Positions 59,403-64,000 of a stretch of DNA of 64,000 nt are shown here, one piece after another (the first letter of the stretch is position 1; each line of letters starts with the position of its first letter). Location: assembly GCA_002104985.1 (NCBI GenBank), contig MCGO01000030.1, positions 248,001 through 312,000 on the forward strand, written 5' to 3'. Position numbers and translations under genes: made by a program. This stretch comes from Rhizoclosmatium globosum. Lineage: Eukaryota > Chytridiomycota > Chytridiomycetes > Chytridiales > Chytriomycetaceae. The notes under the pieces were generated by a model. That model was not told the origin of the DNA. It searched no databases and saw only the letters and a program-made list of their open reading frames with translations.

Positions 59403-59727
59403 CTTCTGTGGTATTGGTCCACTGCACGAGGTGCGTTGTTTTGAGGTTCTGTTTTTGGATGATTGGACATGAAATATGACATCTCCAACCAAAGTGGGCA
59501 AGCAATCTCAGCTTGATTACTTGACTCCAATGACTTTGTAATGGGTGCTATGCTTCGTGTTTGCCTCTTTGGAATCATCTTTTAGCACTCTAGATATGTT
59601 GCCAATTTGCATTAAATCATCTGGATACTTTTATTGCACACATACATGCATGGTCCTCATTAAACATCAAACGACCAAACTACTCTTCTCATTTTCATCT
59701 GCGGATACAGAATGCACCCAACACAAA
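59403..59727. other. Intergenic, 325 bp
   Basis: Between the MFS9 start and the OXA1 stop. No gene seen; it holds the MFS9 promoter and the OXA1 3' region. Confidence 0.5.
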
Positions 59728-61110
59728 CTATTTCTTGACGGCAGCATCCACAACAGCTTTCCGTCTCTGCGCCTCATCTTTCGCCAATCCCCACGCCTCT
59801 CCAAAATTCATGGGTCGCACTGCAAGCATTCCATCCCTCGCAATACCCGTACTCAAAGCCTTAGCCGGCCCAGACGCATCCCCCTTAATAGCCGGAATCC
59901 CCAAATAATCCTTCACCCGCTGATCCCTCAACAAGAAAAACTGACCCAACGTCAAAAAGTTGGACGTGACCCAGTACGCAAACACAGCCGCGGGCATGGC
60001 CCCCGTGAAGAAGATTGAGAAAAAGAGGAGAGGCCGCATGACGCTCTTGATCATTTGGGATTGAGCTGCGTTCGCGGATGCTTGGGCTTCCATACTGTAT
60101 TCCATGACGACAAGCATTGTTCCTGCGGCTGTGATGGGGAGGATGTAGGTTGGGTCCATGGCGGAGAGGTCGGAGAACCAGAGTGCACCGCCGGTAGAGA
60201 ATCCGGGGACTGGGAGCTCAGCCATTCCCTTCAGACCAAAGAACATGGACATGAAGACGGGGACTTGAGCGAGACCCCAAAGACCGGCAAGTGGGTTAAC
60301 ATTAGCTTCTTTGTAGATAGCTTGGAGTTTTGTGAATGCTGCCATTTGCTTTTCCTTGTTTTTGATGGCTTGAGCCGCTTTCATTTCTTCTTGGATGGGG
60401 AGGATGAGGGGTTTCAGGTTTCCAAGTTGGGCAGCTGCGCGTTGGGATTTGATGACGAAGGGGAATAGGGCGACACGGAAGAGGACTGTTGTTGCTGCAA
60501 TTGTAGCCCACCTTTTGTGTATGTTGGTGAGTCATGTCAGATGAATGAGGTGAATAGAACTGTACCATGGCATGCCTGATGTCAAATAGATTCCCTCCAA
60601 TATTTGCTGAACAATTCCGACAGGTCCCCATCCTCCAAGTCCAAGAGTCTCCAAGTCTCCGACTTTTGTGATTGCAATCATATTCTGAGCTTCTGGGTTG
60701 ACAATGTCAGCAGCACTGTTGATTACTTTGTCGAGATTGAGGGAGAATTCCTGGGAGATTGTCGCATCGATGAGGGCTGGAGCTTCTGTGACTTGCTGTG
60801 ATGTTTGTGTGGCAGCAGCAGCCTGAACAGTTTCCTCAACAGCTTTAGCTTCAACGACAGGAGCCACAGGAACGACAGGAGCTGATGATGGTGCAGCAGT
60901 AGTAGTAGTAGCAGCAGTAGTAGTAGACGGTGGAGCTGGAGTTGGGGCCGAAGCAGCACTGGCAATCAGGGGTCGGTTAAAGAGAAACGAGCGAGTTTGG
61001 ATAGTTGAAAGAGCACCCATTCGATGACTCATCCGCGGGACAGTCCGAATCCCGTTCGAAAGCAGTTGCCGAGAAAGAGACGCGGCCGATCGATTGAGCA
61101 TTTGAAGCAA
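59728..61110 (-). CDS. OXA1: Mitochondrial inner-membrane insertase OXA1 (YidC/Oxa1 family)
   Basis: Start 61110 (MLQMLNRSAASLSRQL); a second ATG at 61101 is equally possible. The N terminus is an Arg/Ser-rich mitochondrial presequence followed by an Ala/Thr/Pro linker. One short intron (near 60565-60512) joins TSGMPW to WATIAATTVLFRVALFP. The insertase core contains KNKEKQMAAFTKLQAIYKE, PLAGLWGLAQVPVFMSMFF, GGALWFSDLSAMDPTYILP and AVFAYWVTSNFLTLGQFFLL, followed by a basic matrix tail that in this family binds mitoribosomes. It inserts mitochondrially made proteins such as COX2 into the inner membrane. Divergent from the MPP-beta gene. Confidence 0.93.
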
Positions 61111-61194
61111 GAAAGAGAGAGAAAGAAAGAGATGTAGTTAGTTTGTTTGTTACTTCTTTCTTTGTCGCTTTTCGTTTTTCTCCTCAAACTTGAA
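61111..61194. promoter_or_regulatory. Shared 84-bp divergent promoter, OXA1 / MPP-beta
   Basis: Only 84 bp separate the start codons of OXA1 and MPP-beta. The interval holds a purine run (GAGAGAAAGAAAGAGA) and a pyrimidine run (CTTCTTTCTTTGTCGC), so both genes see a pyrimidine-to-purine gradient. No TATA box is evident. Both products serve mitochondrial protein biogenesis, making co-regulation likely. Confidence 0.55.
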
Positions 61195-63437
61195 ATGTTG
61201 GCACTTCGCAACGTCTCAAAGGCCGTGGTGAGCACCCACTTGCTTCAGAGTTGCTTGTTAGGAAAGACTGGGCTAGAGGGTTAGGCAGGGTCCGAGGTGG
61301 TGGTGGTGGCTGTCCAAGGGGGCCCAGGCAATCAAGGCCGCGATCTGCTTCCTCAAACACTGAGCTTCATCGACACCGCGATTCACTTGCTGCAATTCAC
61401 GAAGGAAGATCACTGAAACACGGAACAACAACAAACGCGGATCGTCTCTCTTCCAAAAACAAACCTTTGACTCACACACGTCACTAACTCATTTTCTCCA
61501 AAACAACCCAAAAACTGCAAACACACCTTCCTCCAAACAATAAACAGAAGCCTCAATCTCGCTCTATTGCCTCCTCCATCCTCACAACCCCAACCCCTTC
61601 CTCCGCCTCTGTCGCCTACACTTACGCCAACTCCCTCGGAAACACCCCTGCCACTAAGATCACAAAGCTCTCTAACGGCTTCACCGTCGCTACCGAGTCT
61701 AACCCAAACTTCCAAACTGCCACCGTCGGTGTCTGGATTGATGCTGGTTCTCGTTTCGAAAACGAAAAGAACAATGGTACTGCTCACTTCCTTGAGCACA
61801 TGGCTTTCAAGGTATAACTTCTTTTTGATTTTGAGAAGAGTTGGGGGCTGGCGAATAGTGAATTATTAGGGAAGGGTTGGGGGAAGTGACGAAAGTGTGT
61901 GTAGTGTGGGAGTTGCTTTGAGGGCGAGTGAAGTTTAATATCTGGTGAGCGCAGCGAACAATTGACATGATATTCGACGCATGTTCGATGAAGGTGAATG
62001 GAGAGAATGACAGTGATCTAAGCGGTGGTGCCGCGATTGTCGACTTGTCGGCCTATGTGTTGATTGACAAAGTCGAATGAAAATGCCAGTGAGCTTGCAG
62101 CGCAGGAACACTCTCGTCTACGAAATAAGCTCTGTATTCGACATAGTCAATAGTGGATAAGCTTGGAAAAAACGATGGTGGCGGAATCGTTATTCGAAAT
62201 AGCGAATACGGACAAAGTGCTAACGTATCTGAAATATAGGGTACCAAGACCCGCACCCAACTCCAACTCGAGACTCAAATCGAAAACATTGGTGGACACT
62301 TGAACGCGTACACTTCCCGTGAGCAGACCGTCTACTACGCCAAGACCCTCTCCTCTGACGTCAACACTGCCGTCGACATTCTCTCCGACATCTTGCAGCG
62401 CAGCAACTTCAGCGAGGACGCTATCGAGCGTGAGCGTGACGTTATCTTGAGAGAGGCTGAGGAGGTTGACAAACAGAAGGAGGAGGTTGTCTTTGACCAC
62501 TTGCACGCTTCTGCTTTCCAAGGAAACGCGCTTGGTAGAACTATTTTGGGTCCATCTGCTAACATCAAGAGCATCACTCGTGCTGACTTGGTTAACTACG
62601 TTGAGACCAACTACACCCCAGACCGAATGGTCCTTGCTGCTGGTTAGTTTCCTGTTTGAGATCGTTTGATTATTCATGTTTACACTCTCTTAAATAATAG
62701 CCGGAGGTGTTGACCACGATGCCCTCGTCAAGCTTGCCGAGACCCACTTTGGTTCCTTGAAGCCAGCCACCTCCAAGCCAAAGCTTGAGAAGCCAACCTT
62801 CATCGGTTCTGACCTCCGTGCCCGTTACGACGACCACCCAACCGCCCACCTTGCTTTCGCCGTCGAGGGAGTCTCCTGGACCAACCCAGACTACTGGCCA
62901 CTCCTCGTTGCCCAATCCGTCATTGGATCCTGGGACCGCGCTTTGGGTGCCGCTCCACACTTGTCCAACAAGCTCGTTGCCAACCTCAGCAAATACAACT
63001 TGGCCAACAGCTTCATGTCCTTCAACACCTCCTACTCCGACACTGGTCTCTTTGGAATCTACACCGTTTCCGAGAACAGAATGCACTTGGACGACCTTAC
63101 CCACTACATTCTCCAAGAATGGCACCGTGTCTGCATGTCTGTGACAGAAGCTGAAGTCTTCCGTGCCAAGAACCAGCTCAAGACCAGCTTGCTGCTCGCT
63201 CTTGACGGAAGCACTCCAGTCTGTGAGGACATTGGTCGTCAGGTTCTTGTGTATGGCAAGAGATTGACTCCATGGGAGATTGACGGACTTATCGAGTCTG
63301 TGACTGCCGCGGATGTGATGCGTGTTGCCACAAAGTACATTTATGATAAGGAGGTGTCTGTGATTGGTTACGGACCTGTTGAGTCGTTGCAGGACTACGC
63401 AAGAATCAGATCTGCCATGAGCCCAATCTACCACTAA
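61195..63437 (+). CDS. MAS1: Mitochondrial processing peptidase beta subunit (M16 metalloprotease)
   Basis: Exons 61195-61227, 61548-61811, 62240-62642 and 62701-63437, all in phase. The first exon gives only [11 protein letters not shown], the start of a presequence. Exon 2 carries [20 protein letters not shown] and the inverted zinc motif HFLEH; exon 3 continues [11 protein letters not shown] and [20 protein letters not shown] with the distal glutamates ([13 protein letters not shown]). The catalytic HxxEH marks this as the beta (catalytic) subunit, which removes presequences in the matrix together with the alpha subunit. A polyadenylation-like AATAAA lies at 63517-63522. Introns 1 and 2 (320 and 428 nt) are far longer than others in the window. 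Confidence 0.94.
61945..61960 (+). repeat. Single GTGAGCGCAGCGAACA motif inside MPP-beta intron 2
   Basis: Exact match to the consensus of the RhoGEF intron repeat, again on the sense strand of the host gene and inside an unusually long intron. Confidence 0.75.
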
Positions 63438-63638
63438 ACCAATTGTGTTGTTTGTGTAGTTGTGCTGGCATTGGTTTCTTTTTCTTTCGATTCTCTACTC
63501 TTTGGACTTCTTGCGTAATAAACGAGAGTTCTACATTTTCATATTGAAACCCATTTTTGTAAAAAGTGGCTGTGTGGACCAATTCCAAAACCTGCTTGAA
63601 AACATCACACTTGGCAGATCAACAACAACAACAACAAT

Positions 63639-63848
63639 GGAGCAACCTGAAGCCACTACCGCCAACTCTGCTGCCGATATCAAGGACGACACCCCGCAGA
63701 ACCCACCCTCCGAGGACATTGCAGGCGAGACCGAGGAAGTCCCCAAGCTGAATGCGCCAGCGCAACGGCCCAAGTATTCAAGTTTGTCAAGGACGCAACA
63801 GGTGTGAAGATGCCTGACTTTGAGCTCCCTCCCTTGAAGGTTGTGTGA
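63639..63848 (+). CDS. Small unknown acidic protein (one frame break)
   Basis: Starts at 63639 (MEQPEATTANSAADIKDD), acidic and disordered for ~45 residues. One base appears to be missing in the C-run near 63740; the continuing frame reads ATAQVFKFVKDATGVKMPDF and ELPPLKVV to a stop at 63848. This gives about 70 residues with a short folded-looking tail. No family recognised. Confidence 0.45.
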
Positions 63849-64000
63849 TCGAGCGTGTGATAAGCAGAGCGCTCATCACCCTTGTGAGAGCGCCGTTGGT
63901 TCATGTATCATTCCCAATTCAGTATTAGTAGATTCAAACAATAAAGCATTAATAGAACATTGAGTGTACCCAAAGCAAAGGCATTACAACTCTGTTGACA

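Noticed and set aside
1..64000. tRNA or rRNA genes
   Set aside because: No cloverleaf-like A/B box pairs or conserved rRNA segments were recognised on reading; a covariance-model scan would settle it.

Overview
The window is nuclear DNA of an early-diverging fungus, most likely a chytrid (Chytridiomycota). It carries many genes split by tiny introns (about 46-100 nt, GT-AG, CTAA-type branch sites), a HEN1 small-RNA methyltransferase, tandem HCN/CNG-like channels and a binding-protein/cysteine-rich/multi-TM surface protein. Lineage is inferred from gene content only. No tRNA, rRNA or CRISPR was seen.

Layout. 0.2-18.7 kb, minus strand: F-box/LRR protein, DH-BAR-SH3 RhoGEF, two tandem cyclic-nucleotide-gated channels, a BTB protein reconstructed from hidden micro-exons, a large receptor-like membrane protein, and the crosslink-repair nuclease PSO2/SNM1. 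18.9-25.3 kb, plus strand: a diacylglycerol-lipase-like enzyme, an unknown protein, HEN1 and a WSS1-type DNA-protein-crosslink protease. 25.5-59.4 kb: an array of nine paralogous 14-TM (DHA2-type) MFS transporters, three on plus and then six on minus. 59.7-63.8 kb: OXA1 and mitochondrial processing peptidase beta, divergent with 84 bp between start codons, and a small unknown protein.

Two of the three plus-strand MFS genes are split by intact mobile elements. MFS1 holds a 6,999-bp Ty1/copia element (27008-34006) with 389-bp LTRs that look identical and a GATGG duplication. MFS3 holds a 7,090-bp KDZ-like DNA transposon (37256-44345) with an 8-bp CTTCTCCT duplication, a 9-exon DDE transposase and a second multi-exon gene. 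Removing either element and one duplication copy restores an open MFS frame, so both insertions are young.

The main discovery is that the copia element is interrupted by five spliceosomal introns (three in gag, two in pol). Each has GT-AG ends, each contains a stop in the unspliced frame, and each restores the frame exactly when removed. A retroelement that moves through RNA should lose introns, yet this copy is very young. It must package unspliced RNA while translating spliced RNA, or have some equivalent solution.

Other notable items: a GTGAGCG-rich repeat filling a RhoGEF intron, a 276-bp Tc1/mariner-like MITE, channel pores with GNL in place of GYG, intragenic GC-skew flips of constant polarity, and many one-base deletions in homopolymers of host genes that look like sequencing errors rather than real pseudogenisation.
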